A stretch of 64,000 nucleotides of DNA from Psococerastis gibbosa (Eukaryota; Arthropoda; Insecta; Psocodea; Psocidae). Positions 1 through 10,110 of this stretch are shown one piece after another. The stretch covers positions 37,357,047-37,421,046 of the forward strand of contig OZ020489.1 of NCBI GenBank assembly GCA_963971405.1, in the 5' to 3' direction. The stretch's first letter is position 1; the number at the start of each line of letters is the position of its first letter. Under the pieces are notes generated by a model that made no database searches, was not told the origin of the DNA, and was given only the letters and a program-made list of their open reading frames with translations. The translations under genes and the position numbers were made by a program.

Positions 1-600
1 GTCTTCAGAAGTGCAGAGTTCGTTCGTTAAACCTATAAAACACGTTCTGATTGGAATTAACGACCTTCTCGAGTCACCACCAACATTTTCAGTCAAAGGC
101 GTCCAGAAGGAACCTGTCTCCAGCCACAATCACGTGGGCTCAGGTGACCAGGTAGGTCCGATTGGCAATACAGAGCAGGTCGATCTAGATGACCCCCACC
201 GACCCGGCTGGTCCCAACCGCTTGGCCACTCCACGGTTTTCCGAAATAATTGGCTCTATCAGGTCACCCGATCTCTCCACTAACCTTTTGCATCCTAATT
301 TATAGCGTCGTCCTCATCGGCATCCCCGAAAATAATGACACTGGTTTTTTGGCACAATAAAACGGCTTTAGCTTTTGCTTCTTTCTTCATTGTTTTTTTT
401 AATTGGTAAAAAATATTTGGGATTTTCTCACATGTGCGTTAAGGATCGCATTTCTTGCGTTGTAAGAGAGTGATGATAATCTGTGGATGTTTTTATCTTC
501 TTCGTTGAGCATACATGGTGTTTGCACATTATAAGTTTCCCACAGCTCACAGGAATACCTGTAGTTGCGTTTTTGGACTGTTTGAAGATTGAACACTCCA
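1..600. other. No supported gene; one weak open frame
   Basis: A plus frame at 11-283 is open for 90 codons with a GTG first codon, hydrophilic, no family recognised. The rest is AT-rich without repeats I can name. Confidence 0.4.
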
Positions 601-606
601 TTCCCT

Positions 607-781
607 GACCTGCGGCCCGATCATGGCGATTGCTATTAACTTACTCCTGGGATTAAAACTGTAAACAAACAAATTTTGAATAGCACTTTCCATCATTGTA
701 AAATTACCTTGTTTATATTTTTAATACCAGGGTATTATATTAATCCCGGTATTATAATCGCCATGAATGGGCCGCAGGTGC
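607..781. mobile_element. MITE, family CTGCRGCCYGATCATGGCG, copy 1
   Basis: Inverted ends ACCTGCGGCCCGATCATGGC / GCCATGAATGGGCCGCAGGT. The core AACAAATTTTGAATAGCACT is shared with 5392 and 39843. No coding capacity. Confidence 0.85.
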
Positions 782-1379
782 TAATAACGCATCCAGGGTT
801 AATTTAGAATGTCGCATAAATATTTTCATGAGAATTTGGATTGTTGCATTCAAAGGGCTTTGCTATGCGATATAATCCCCAAAACAACAAGCGAGCGGCG
901 TCTATCATGTCGACGGCAGACTGCAGGATCATCGTGAAGGTTCGAAGGGAATGCTACTTCCTTCCCAACGTCCAATTTTAGAACCCTTTGGGCAGGCCCG
1001 AGCCGCGGTACTTTAGCGCTGTTGGCAAGTTGAAGAATTTGCGCCTCAAATATATTCTTCTTCTTTTAGAGGAAAACACCATCTATAACGGGTTGAAACC
1101 TGCTTCGGTTTTGCCAATCCCAGTTCGTTTTCTATTCGCGAGACAGTCACACGTCTTTTCTGTTATAAATCAATTAATCAGTTATACCGTTACCTTAATT
1201 CTTTAATATCTGTTACTTAACCATAAAGTGTTGCACCAAGCCGTCTGCTTCGAGCTACCAGCCTGGCGCCAGGTCATCTGCAACTCTGCAAGTTCTTCAG
1301 TAAGGTAAAGTGCAACCCCCGTATTAATCTGTTATAGAAGCATCCCTTCTATCTTTCAATGCCTCTTTCCAGGACGATC
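782..1379. other. No recognised feature except possible intron
   Basis: Unique-looking sequence. The only signal is the intron-like interval 1301-1373 ahead of the small ORF. Confidence 0.4.
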
Positions 1380-1511
1380 ATGTCGAATATGGGAGAATTC
1401 TTTGAAGATTTTAGTGGCGTGACTGAAGGATATGTCACTGATAGGTTTGGCGAGTCTGACGAGCGGTCACTATGGATGGCTGACCTAAGTGACGACTCCC
1501 TTCAAAGTTAA
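1380..1511 (+). CDS. Small acidic ORF, 43 codons (unproven)
   Basis: ATG at 1380 to TAA at 1509-1511 encodes a 43-residue acidic peptide beginning MSNMGEFFEDFSG and ending SDDSLQS. Upstream, AAGGTAAAGTG (about 1301) and a pyrimidine-rich CCTCTTTCCAG (1364-1374) look like a splice donor and acceptor bounding a 72-nt intron, placing the ATG seven bases into the next exon. No family is recognised. The acidic composition recalls N-termini of some transposase or regulatory proteins, but nothing downstream continues it. Confidence 0.25.
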   Translation: MSNMGEFFEDFSGVTEGYVTDRFGESDERSLWMADLSDDSLQS

Positions 1512-2403
1512 GTGACCTCGTGGTACCTGATGGTCTCGGTCCGCTGCGGGTCTGTGTGTGCCACACAGGTACGGGTCACAGGACCTGTATATTACATGTT
1601 GGTATTGCTGCTTAGCAGACTATATCTACGTTATACGATATACTGTAAGAATTTCTGTATGAGTAACAAGGTCCGTTGCATCATTGATGATATGCCCTGG
1701 TTGAAGAGGTTTCGTGTAGGATCGGTTTTACGAAGAAATGGACTAAGATGTTGGTAACGAAGAATCAAAATTCCTTTTATGTTGGTACATCAGAAACATC
1801 AGAAAGTTGGGGAGATAGAGCCAATGGGGGGGGGGGGGGGTTCGCCGGTTTTAACCCCCCTCCCCAGTGACATGAATCTTCATCGGTAAAATCTAAACCT
1901 TCAACGGCCTCTTCTAATCAGGAAAAATACTTCGCATGTTTTGAAATGCCAAAAATGCTGGTGTTCTGGTAGCGCAGCCAAAGAATGGAATCAACACGAT
2001 AGAGGAGCGTGGAAAAGAGAGCTGAGTCATTTGAACCTGAGAGTCAGGTGTTGAATGGGTCGTGTCCAAACAATGCCGTTCTAAAACAATATTGGAAGGA
2101 TGGATGACTCCGGCAAAATACTAAAGGTCAAGTCCAAAGGGTCAGCATGGATGAGAACCCAAAGCTACACCGAACAGTGCAGAGTAATAAAATGTCTAAC
2201 TGTTGCTAGGCCGCTGAGGTATATCGTCGCTGTTCTGGCAAAAGAGCAAATATCGGGATAGTTTGATTTTCTGATGTTATAGCGATAAAGCTAAGTTGAA
2301 TTTGCAATAGGACGTTTGTTACGTTTTTTTTAATATATTGTACGACGGGGGTAAACATTCTCATAAATTTAAATGTGCGCACGAAGGATAATTTTTACGA
2401 ACC
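1512..2403. other. No recognised feature
   Basis: A short plus frame (1512-1757) has no family match. A 13-base G run at 1827 is followed by GGTTTTAACCCCCCTCCCC, resembling the G-rich edges of local MITEs, but no ends were found. Confidence 0.4.
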
Positions 2404-2411
2404 ATTTGAAT

Positions 2412-2563
2412 CAGACCCGTAACCAGGGGGCGCTGTAGCCCCTTCCGAAATGTTTTGGCTGTCCACTAGATAGAATTTTAGAATAGAACTTTCTATACGT
2501 GCGACACTTCACTGCACTATACGATCGCAGCCACCCCGAAATAAAATCCTGGTTACGGGTCTG
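2412..2563. mobile_element. hAT-type MITE, family CAGACCCGTAACCAGG
   Basis: 152 bp, inverted ends CAGACCCGTAACCAGG / CCTGGTTACGGGTCTG, perfect duplication ATTTGAAT at 2404-2411 and 2564-2571. Related in its ends to the MITE at 32697. Confidence 0.93.
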
Positions 2564-2635
2564 ATTTGAATAAATTTGAAGCATTTAAATATAACTATAT
2601 AGGCCCTTACTGTGTATGGCTGGCCTATTCCTGGG

Positions 2636-3307
2636 AATTGAGATATTTTAATTTTTTTACCCCCAGAAGCAAATTATCAAGGGGCAAGCGACCCCCCGCA
2701 TTTTATCAACATTAATAACGACTAGAATATATGTGAATTTAAAATAAATCGTTGGAGCCGTTTTTGAGAAATAATTCTTTTAGACGTTCTTTTGGAGGTT
2801 TTTTTGAGAATAAAGCCCCCCCCCCCCCAAGTTGAGTTACCCCAAAATAAAAAAAATGGTCCCGAGGTATGATTTTTGTGAACCTACATGCAAAATTTCA
2901 TCAAAATACACAGAGTAGTTTCAGTGGCGGCGCTATAAATTTTAAGGCGGGGGGGCCATGGGGGGCGTGACTTCTATCCGGGGGGGCCAATGAAAAAACG
3001 AAACATTTTTCATTGGGAGTAGGTATACGGTTCAATAATTCTCCAATTTAACAACATGTAAAATATCTGAAAAATGGGGAGGGGGGGCAACGGAGGGGCC
3101 AGAGAAACTGTTGGGGGGGGGGGCAGGCCCCCTCGGGCACCCCCGTAGCGCCGCCACTGAGTAGTTTGCCCGGAAATCGATGAACAGACAGACAGACATT
3201 TTTGGGTTCCTGGGACCTCAAAACGTGTAATTCCGTTGAAATCTCGGAATCGAAAATTTGGACCATCACAAAGTTTTCCTTATACTACGTATAAATTGGA
3301 AAGCAAT
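2636..3307 (-). mobile_element. T-family DNA element, truncated, hosts a hAT MITE
   Basis: Right end TATAAATTGGAAAGCAAT matches the T-family terminal repeat. Passing left are CGATTCCGAGATTTC-type, (CAGA)n, GTTCACAAAAAT and TTGTTAACATTAATAAC-type blocks shared with 12308-13138. The far end is missing. MITE 2922-3159 interrupts it. Confidence 0.8.
2922..3159. mobile_element. hAT-type MITE, family CAGTGGCGGCGCTA, copy 1
   Basis: Ends CAGTGGCGGCGCTA and TAGCGCCGCCACTG form perfect 14-bp inverted repeats. The 8-bp duplication AGTAGTTT lies at 2914-2921 and 3160-3167. 8-bp duplications and CAGTG ends are typical of hAT transposons. It is nested in a T-family element: the duplicated AGTAGTTT is native T-family sequence in other copies. 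No coding capacity. Confidence 0.95.
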
Positions 3308-3579
3308 AAAACTGTTATAAATAAACTTTTCTGGATATAATGCGGGCAAATTTAGAGAAATAACACTTTCAATATTGACTTCTTTAAGCAAACCGGATGC
3401 ATCCATAGAACTGTCATCATTCTGAATATAACAAGCAAAAGACTATGTTACGGAAATTTCTTGCGCTAAGTCTTACTGCGCATTCTTTTGTTATTATTCT
3501 TGAAATTCAAACGTGAACATTTTCAAAGAAACGTTCCTATCATAATTAATAACTTATTATTACAATCAGATAAGTTAGG

Positions 3580-3815
3580 CGGGGTTTCCACCGACCTCTC
3601 ATTGCAGAATGCAAATGACATTGACGGAAATTTTTGTTTTACTCTATGCCATAGTTAAAATTGATCAATGATCATAGAGTAAAATCACAAACAAACAAAC
3701 CAAAATTAATTTTTATTTTAATTAAGTACAAACATTCTAATAGTTTTCCACAAAAAGAAAAATTCTAATTTCCATCAATGTCATTTGCATTCTGCAATGA
3801 GAGGTCGGTGGACCC
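3580..3815. mobile_element. Palindromic MITE, family TTTCCACCGACCTC
   Basis: GGTTTCCACCGACCTCTCAT...GACGGAAA at left is mirrored at right (TCCATCAATG...GAGGTCGGTGGACCC). Arms of about 50 bp enclose an AT-rich core with GATCAATGATCATAGAG, a small palindrome shared with other foldback elements here. Confidence 0.85.
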
Positions 3816-3940
3816 GTAGCATTTGCTACTCTTATAGTAGTACTCTTGCTACGTGGCTGATCCGACGCAGGGCTCCACCCTCTCCCTTAAAGCCATGCCT
3901 GTGTTCCGCTATTTCCCAATTCAGGATAACGCATAAAAAC

Positions 3941-3970
3941 TAACCTAACCTAACCTAACCTAACCTAACC
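3941..3970. repeat. Interstitial telomere-like tract (TAACC)6
   Basis: Six perfect TAACC units, equal to TTAGG on the other strand, the ancestral arthropod telomere repeat. A single short tract inside unique sequence suggests repair with telomeric DNA or a relic rather than a chromosome end. Confidence 0.95.
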
Positions 3971-4689
3971 AACGAGTTGTAGCAGAGAAGGCGAATATAA
4001 TCAAACAAAAAAAAATAAACCAGACCTCAAAATCAGACTATTTAAGCGACCATTTAGCGACACCTTAAGTGTTATTGGCAGTGTGGTGATGACATTAGGG
4101 CCAGGCTAGGTTATTCATAAGAAGAAATAGGAGATAGGCCCAGACATAATGGGCCATATTGCAGTTAGTTCTCGTCGGGGGGTCGTCGTCCATTCGTGTA
4201 CCTACCTGAAATTTAAGGAATATAAGTTTGGATTTATTTTGAGAGGTTATCAAGTATTTCCGATCTAACAGACCCAAAGGTCAAAGGGGGACATGCAGTC
4301 TTTGGTGGCTAATAACTCTGTTTTGTCTTTGATCCCCAGTCTGGTTCTACAAGATTTTTTTAAATTTATATAGGAATTTTTGCTGATAACCTGTTTATGG
4401 CATGTTTAAACAGTTTTCATATAATTTTCAGGCTCTTCCAACCGCCAGCCATCAAACATTACTTTTGGGCTTATTTAATTTTAAAACTTCCCCCGGGGGA
4501 GACCCCGCCCCCTGGCTTAAATAATATTCTTCACCTGTAAAATCGAAACGTTACTGCTATTAAAATGCTATTTTGATAAGAAAATTCCCCCCCCCCCCCC
4601 CCCCGGGAGATCCTCGGGCTCCCCTTGTCGGGCTTGTTTACATTAATTATCTTCGCTTGCAAAGTCTGAACGTTACTTATATCAAACTG
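3971..4689. other. No gene seen
   Basis: AT-rich, with a C run at 4588-4604. The CCCCCGGGGGAGACCCCG stretch near 4490 resembles the interior of the 23571 hAT-like element. Confidence 0.4.
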
Positions 4690-4880
4690 CGTAAGACCCC
4701 ACTATTTCAAAACCCCAAAATAATTCCCACGGGGGCGCCCACTGTTATTAAATACGCAAGATCCCACTATTTCAGGGTTATTTTTTCAAAACAATTCCTT
4801 CGGGGACGCCCACTGTTGTTAAATACGCAAGATCCCACTATTTCAGGCTTATTTTTCAAAAACATTCACCTGTGGGAGGC
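4690..4880. repeat. Three tandem units of about 66-71 bp
   Basis: Units at about 4690, 4755 and 4826 share CGCAAGATCCCACTATTTCA and GGACGCCCACTGTT. Related degenerate motifs occur inside the hAT-like elements at 23571 and 44188, so this is probably the interior of a similar element. Confidence 0.7.
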
Positions 4881-6232
4881 CCACGGACCCGCTTTATGCC
4901 CCCATTGCCCCCGAACCCACGGGCGCCTGCACAAGGGACACCGAGGTCATGCCCCCTTATTTAAAAGCTGCGACCGTCCATAACAACGTTTTTCTCCTTC
5001 TTCTACATTATTATGAAAGGGGGGGGGGGCGCCAAATTATACACCGTCTCTCCCCCTAAAAATCCAATGTTTACGCCAATGTGAAGGGAACAGAAGGGCC
5101 GGTGGCGGGCCTGCTCCGTTTGATTAAACTTGAATCAATAAATTATTGTTTAATGATTTCCAGTCGTAAACATTCGTTAATCCAATTATTGATTCATTGG
5201 TTGATTGCAAATACTAGCATTGTATTGCCACTGATTGCTCCCATTCATAAAACACTCATACCTGTCTGGTACCTTTTATACCGTATACTTGAATACGCTA
5301 AACATTAAATAATCATGCATAGTGATCCATTGTTGGGTTACCAGATTTCTGAAAGCTCAATTCTTGACATCTGAATCAAAGTATCATTCCTTCTGCAGTC
5401 TGACCGAGGCGTTTATAATACCGGGGTTAAATAAATACCCTAGGATTATAACTGTAAACAAACAAATTTTGAATAGCACTTTCCATTATAAAATTATCTT
5501 GTTTACCAGTAGATTAAATAAATACCGGTATTATAAACGCCCCGATCAGGCTGCAGAAGTGTCACATTATATCTGGTGTAAATTTACTTGTGCATTTCAC
5601 TGTTAAAAACTGCTATGCTTGAATTAAAATAAATAAAACAAGCAATTTTATATTATAAAATATAAGTTCCCGCCAAAATTTGAATTAAATTTAAAGCGCG
5701 AAAATTTTTTTCATTTAAGTCAAAATCTTTATTTCACATTTTTAACGTTACGAAAACCATTTTTTTTAAAATTTGCATGTTTCTCGCAAATTTCCTGACA
5801 TTCACCCAGCAATTCCTGACATTCCTGACGGCAGCCTGAATCCCTGACTGTCAGGGCGAATCCCTTCCTATCCATTGAGGTCTCTTTTGAAAGATGTGCC
5901 GTAAGCATGGATGGTCATAACAGAACCACTCCTCATTCACAATACTAATAATTATATAAATATAGGAAAGCATGTATGTACGTTCTTTAATAGTGGCAGT
6001 AAGCAGTAACTAAAAGGGGAGGATTTCCAAGCCAAATTCTCAATTTTTTTTATGTATGAATAATGCCAATGCTTTGGAAAAACGTTGTAGGATGCAAAGT
6101 TGTCCATCGGATTTAAGTCTTTAACCGTCCTTCAGTTGGTCGCCGTCTCAATAGGTAGATGAATCTCCCTAAAAGAAAATTTTACAGGCCATGATGGTAA
6201 TAAAGGCAGATGCAAAGGGGAACCAGAAGAAG
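4881..6232. other. No gene seen outside the MITE 5392-5563
   Basis: A G run at 5020 and short random frames only. 5790-5870 repeats CCTGACATTC and CCCTGAC phrases several times. Confidence 0.4.
5392..5563. mobile_element. MITE, family CTGCRGCC, copy 2
   Basis: CTGCAGTCTGACCGAGGCGT and ACGCCCCGATCAGGCTGCAG are inverted. The inner ATTATAA/CCGGTATT palindromic parts and the AATAGCACTTTCCATTATAA core match copies 1 and 3. Confidence 0.85.
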
Positions 6233-6547
6233 TAATGGACTTTGACAAAGCCCCCCGAAATACCCGTAGAGCGTGACAGAATAAAATTAAATGAGATGCA
6301 GCCATCCGCAATGGACAACAACCTACTTACTCTCCATACAATCAATAAACCAATGACCGCAACCATCTCACACGCAACAGCTGACGGTCAAAAACTAGAA
6401 CGCGCATCTAATAAAAATATAATTACCGCCGTTACTGAACCGTTTGAAATTAATTTAGACGAGGAGTCAATAGAGTCATCATCACAGAGCACAGAGACAA
6501 AAACTCTTAATTTGGCAACGGTGTACAGGGCCGGATTTAGCATTTAG
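6233..6547 (+). CDS. Unassigned open frame disrupted by the 2.1-kb insertion
   Basis: About 100 open codons from a TAA at 6230 to 6547; the codon usually shown as start (6242) is TTG. The stretch EINLDEESIESSSQSTETKT is hydrophilic and Ser/Glu-rich. The composite insertion begins at 6526, inside the frame. The 36-bp repeat in its 3' part recurs beyond the insertion (8638), where the frame stays open for a further 20 or so codons. A decayed host or transposon exon is possible; no domain recognised. Confidence 0.25.
6485..6520. repeat. 36-bp direct repeat, left copy
   Basis: Identical to 8638-8673. It lies in the 3' part of the open frame 6233-6547 and is separated from the 2.1-kb insertion by GTGTA. 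On the other side the spacer is CCTCT. Confidence 0.95.
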
Positions 6548-6925
6548 GTGCCCATTCCATTGACCGGCTAGGGCTATTTCCAACAATGGTGACGTGGTAG
6601 CAGACATTCAAGACTTAGGTAGATTTCCACCGACCGCGCATTGCAGAATTGACGGAAATGTTTATTTTCCTCTATGCCATAGTTAAAATTGGTCAATGAT
6701 CATACAGTAAAATCACAAACAAACTAAAATTAAAAAATGGTTTCATGGGATATGTTAATTACAAACATTTTAATAGATTTCTATTAAAAAAAAAAAAAAT
6801 TTCCGTCAATGTCATTTGCAATCTGCAATGCGAGGTCGGTGGAAACGCACCTAAGTCTTGAATGTCTACCACGTCACCGTTGTTGGAAATAGCCCTAGCC
6901 GGTCAATGGAATGGGCGCCTTAGCA
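6546..6925. mobile_element. Nested palindrome: foldback MITE within a larger inverted repeat
   Basis: Outer arms (CCCATTCCATTGACCGGC ... GCCGGTCAATGGAATGGG) of about 75 bp surround inner arms of the TTTCCACCGACC family. Arms are almost perfectly complementary, so single strands could fold into a hairpin with about 120-bp stems. Confidence 0.88.
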
Positions 6926-7607
6926 GTGCCTACATTATGCCCATACATATTTCGGGCTTGGCGCCGGCTTGGCAAGCATTAGGGGAGGGGGGGGGGGTGG
7001 TCTTCTCAGAGCCATAGCTCCAACATACTCATATTTCCACCATTCGTTACTCTGATGTCTGGTTACGCCACTGCTGTTGTATTTGGCTAGCTCAGTGCTG
7101 CTGTCTAGCCCGACGTCAGACAGGTATTAAGTGAAAATTAAAAGTTTCGGAAAATATCGCCAGAAGAAGAAGTTCTAGAAGTTTATATTGTGTAATAAGT
7201 AATAGAACTTTTAATTTTTATATAACATATACATTTATATATGCGTGTTCCGGTGCACTTTGTTAGTTGTTAAGTCTTTAGTCATTACATTTTTATATAT
7301 TTAAAGGGATTTAATGAAATTATTACCTATGGTAAGTTCCCTCAATAGTCGGCATATGCAATATTACTATAAAATTCCGATTTTGAGCTCAACAGGCTAG
7401 GATATTTTAAACTATTTTAGATTTTATATACAGTATGTTTAATCGGGTTGAGTGCGAAACATACGAAATTTGAACGAAGCCTAAGTATTTTGGAAGCTAA
7501 AATGTTTATCTACGGATATGGTGGCCATTGTTATTTTCTTATAAAGCTTTTGTGGAAACAATTTGAGAACCTACACAGTATTTGGCATCCGACCCTTTTT
7601 TCTAAAG

Positions 7608-7836
7608 CCTGCTTTCAGCATTTCTGCTTTTAAGCTACCCTGTCAGCCTGGTGGGGGGAATGAGTCTGTTTATTAACTTGAGGCGCCCTGAGGGCAGACT
7701 CCTTCACCTCGAAGAGAAGGGGAGTTGACTGACAGGGTGGACCTCCTGATTATAGTGGATTCCGAACCACCAGTTTGGAACAGGCTCTGTTCACGTGGAC
7801 TCAGCTTGGTATGGCCGTCTGCTGGGCAGCCGACCT
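7608..7836 (-). mobile_element. SINE family B2 copy, internally deleted
   Basis: The GCCTGCTTTCAGCATTTCTG end, the CTGACAGGGTGGACCTCCTG junction and the GACTCAGCTTGGTATGGCC head are present, but the central CCTGGTCACC block is missing. Confidence 0.8.
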
Positions 7837-8206
7837 GTCGCCCCCCCCCCCCCGTCGTACAGTATAAATTATGAATTTGGTTAAATTTGCCTGTAATATA
7901 TTTCACTTCTTCTCAGCGCCTTTCTCTTGAACGGCTCGGGGTCCATGAGTGAGGTTGGGCTCAATAAACATTGTAGGCTACATTATTACAATTTACAACA
8001 ATTACAGATAGTGCAATTTTTCCGGCTGATAAAACAGAAAGCAAAAAAATATAAAGCCGCGTAGGTAGGTTTGAGGGAGATTCATCGACCAATGTTCGCC
8101 TTCCTGAAAATTTCTTCACAGCTTTTCATTTCATGACCCCACATCCTAAAACCACCCCCGTTTAAAATTATGTGTATATATATACATCCCTACACCGACA
8201 GAGTGT

Positions 8207-8454
8207 AGCCGGCCGCCATACCAAGTTGAGTCCAGCGGACCAGAGCAGGTTCAAATCTGCAGATAAATTGGTCGTGTGCTCAGTGCCGGTAGGGAAACAT
8301 GGTAGGACTTGTCCTGGTCACCTCCGAACTAATCGTGTGACTTCACTGTGTTTCCCAAGTGGTTCGGAATCCACTATAATCAGGAGGTCCACTGGAGTCC
8401 TATGGGCCCACACCGTGGCCTGGGACTGTGTCAAACCATACTACTACTACTACT
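8207..8454 (+). mobile_element. SINE family B1, complete copy
   Basis: 248-bp element between perfect 10-bp duplications GACAGAGTGT (8197-8206 and 8455-8464). It begins AGCCGGCCGCCATACC, has a B-box-like AGGTTCAAATCTGC, a central CCTGGTCACCTCCGAACT block, and ends in (CTA)n. Pol III-type SINE structure is inferred from the tRNA-like box, the size and the simple-repeat tail. Confidence 0.9.
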
Positions 8455-8637
8455 GACAGAGTGTGCCAAAATACTGTAAGACCTCAAATTTGCCTCAAAT
8501 TTGTCGGCCCTCCTACGACATTCAATTTCTAGTGTGTGCGGGAGTCCAGACCTACATAAATAAACCCCAGGTGCTGCACAGGTTTTGTGGTTTTTATTTA
8601 GACTAACCCAGTGAGTCATAAATCCGGCCCTGCCTCT

Positions 8638-8673
8638 CAGAGCACAGAGACAAAAACTCTTAATTTGGCAACG
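8638..8673. repeat. 36-bp direct repeat, right copy
   Basis: Identical to 6485-6520. Together the pair brackets the composite insertion. Confidence 0.95.
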
Positions 8674-9010
8674 ACTGAAGTGTGGCGAATAGGCAGTCGT
8701 AGACGCATATGCATACTGTATATGTGGCCGCAGTCCAGGTGTTAGGTACTCGGGGGGCCATTAGGCATTATGCATTAGGTACTTTGCACCAATGGGCTTA
8801 GCGCCTCGCGGGACATCTGCTTCCCCGTCATTAATGCAGCTAGTGACACGAAGGAATTGCTCGATGTCATTAGAGACGGCATGGATATGTGTATGGAATG
8901 AAAAAATCTTGGTAATGGAGTAATTTTTAAAGGTCTTATTACACTCTAATTACCTTTCGTGTGAGTTATTTTCGTCACTTGATTCGTATCTGTACTTGGT
9001 TAAGTCATGC
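8674..9010. other. No feature seen
   Basis: Unique-looking sequence between the 36-bp repeat and dispersed repeat Y. Confidence 0.4.
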
Positions 9011-9235
9011 GCTTTCGCCTGTTACATTGCCTAAATGGTAAGCTTGTCTCAGCTTATCCATTATCGCTTGTAGCCGGCGTAGGTTGACATCGAGGACGTA
9101 TAACAGTTTGCCAGTGGCCAAAATCGCACACGGGAACAATAATCCGAAATCCATGGGGTCGTTGGCATTGTACAAGGGACCAATGGGCCACTTTAAGTAA
9201 GCTAGGTTCATAAAAAGTCCCTCAAGACATTATTA
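9011..9235. repeat. Dispersed repeat pair Y, copy 1
   Basis: GGTTGACATCGAGGACGT, ATGGGGTCGTTG and CAATGGGCCACT recur in order at 63791-63990. A third short piece lies in reverse at 48430-48470. Ends are not defined; class unknown. Confidence 0.75.
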
Positions 9236-9402
9236 TTAATATTATCGTGTGTCTACTGATGATTTGATAAAGACCAGTGAGGTATGACGAGATCACGCGA
9301 GGTACCTAGAGCTGTTGTCTTCGATCTTTTCTTGTTGGTTGTCACTGATGGTGCAGCTACCCAGTGGAAGGAGGGATAAATAGGGCCCAGAAGGCCTGGA
9401 CT

Positions 9403-9632
9403 CAGTGGCGGCGCTAGAAATTTTAAGGTGGGGGGCCATGGAGGGGCATGACTTCTATCTGGGGGGGCCAATGAAAAAACAAAACACATTTCATTGGAAG
9501 TAGGTATACCGTTCAATAATTCTGCAATTAACAATATGTAAAATATCTCAAGACTGGGGGGCCCGGAGGGGCCGGAGAAACCTTTGGGGGGGGGGGCAGG
9601 CCCCCTCGGGCACCCCCGTAGCGCCGCCACTG
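9403..9632. mobile_element. hAT-type MITE, family CAGTGGCGGCGCTA, copy 2
   Basis: Same 14-bp inverted ends, 230 bp. The flanks GGCCTGGA (9393-9400) and GGCCTGGT (9633-9640) match at 7 of 8, with two extra bases (CT) before the left end. Internal sequence runs parallel to copy 1, including the G-rich tract near each end. Confidence 0.9.
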
Positions 9633-9977
9633 GGCCTGGTGCCAACGTAAAAGAATAATTAACTATCCGGAAATAAATGTGTATTATATACTATACTAGT
9701 GGTCCCGGCAAACTTCGAATTAAATATAACATACATACAGTATATACTAATGTACCTATAAAATACTCATTCAATCGGAGACATTCATTAAATTGTTTGC
9801 ATGCGATTAACCTTAAATTAAAAAAAATATATTTTTTTTCCAATTTATTATCTTTAAGTGTCAAATAATTATTGATACTAAATACTATTGGTTTCTTCAA
9901 AGAATAGTCAAACAAACAAAATGGCGAACGCGTAGCCTACTATATAGTATACGTATGTGTCTATATTGCGTATTGAT

Positions 9978-10110
9978 GGGGGGGGGGTCCAAACATTTTT
10001 TCCACGTAATTCATTAATGACTCAATGGATGAATTCTTCAAACAATACAGGTTTACATTTTTTTAAAATTATTTTGGTCCAGACCCCTTGGACCACCCCC
10101 CTGGGTGGGG
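9978..10110. mobile_element. Diverged relative of the 47868 MITE
   Basis: Shares GAATTCTTCAAACAATACAG, the two internal G/C-rich tracts and a GACCATG end. The left terminus is not clear and no duplication could be set. Confidence 0.6.

Larger units (their letters stand above)
6526..8632. mobile_element. 2.1-kb composite insertion, ends CAGGGCCGGATTTA
   Basis: Left CAGGGCCGGATTTAG and right ATAAATCCGGCCCTG are inverted ends. Immediately outside, after 5 bp on each side, is a 36-bp direct repeat (6485-6520 and 8638-8673), much longer than a transposon duplication. Inside are a palindromic MITE (about 6546-6925), a B2 SINE and a B1 SINE. No transposase frame. Confidence 0.75.
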
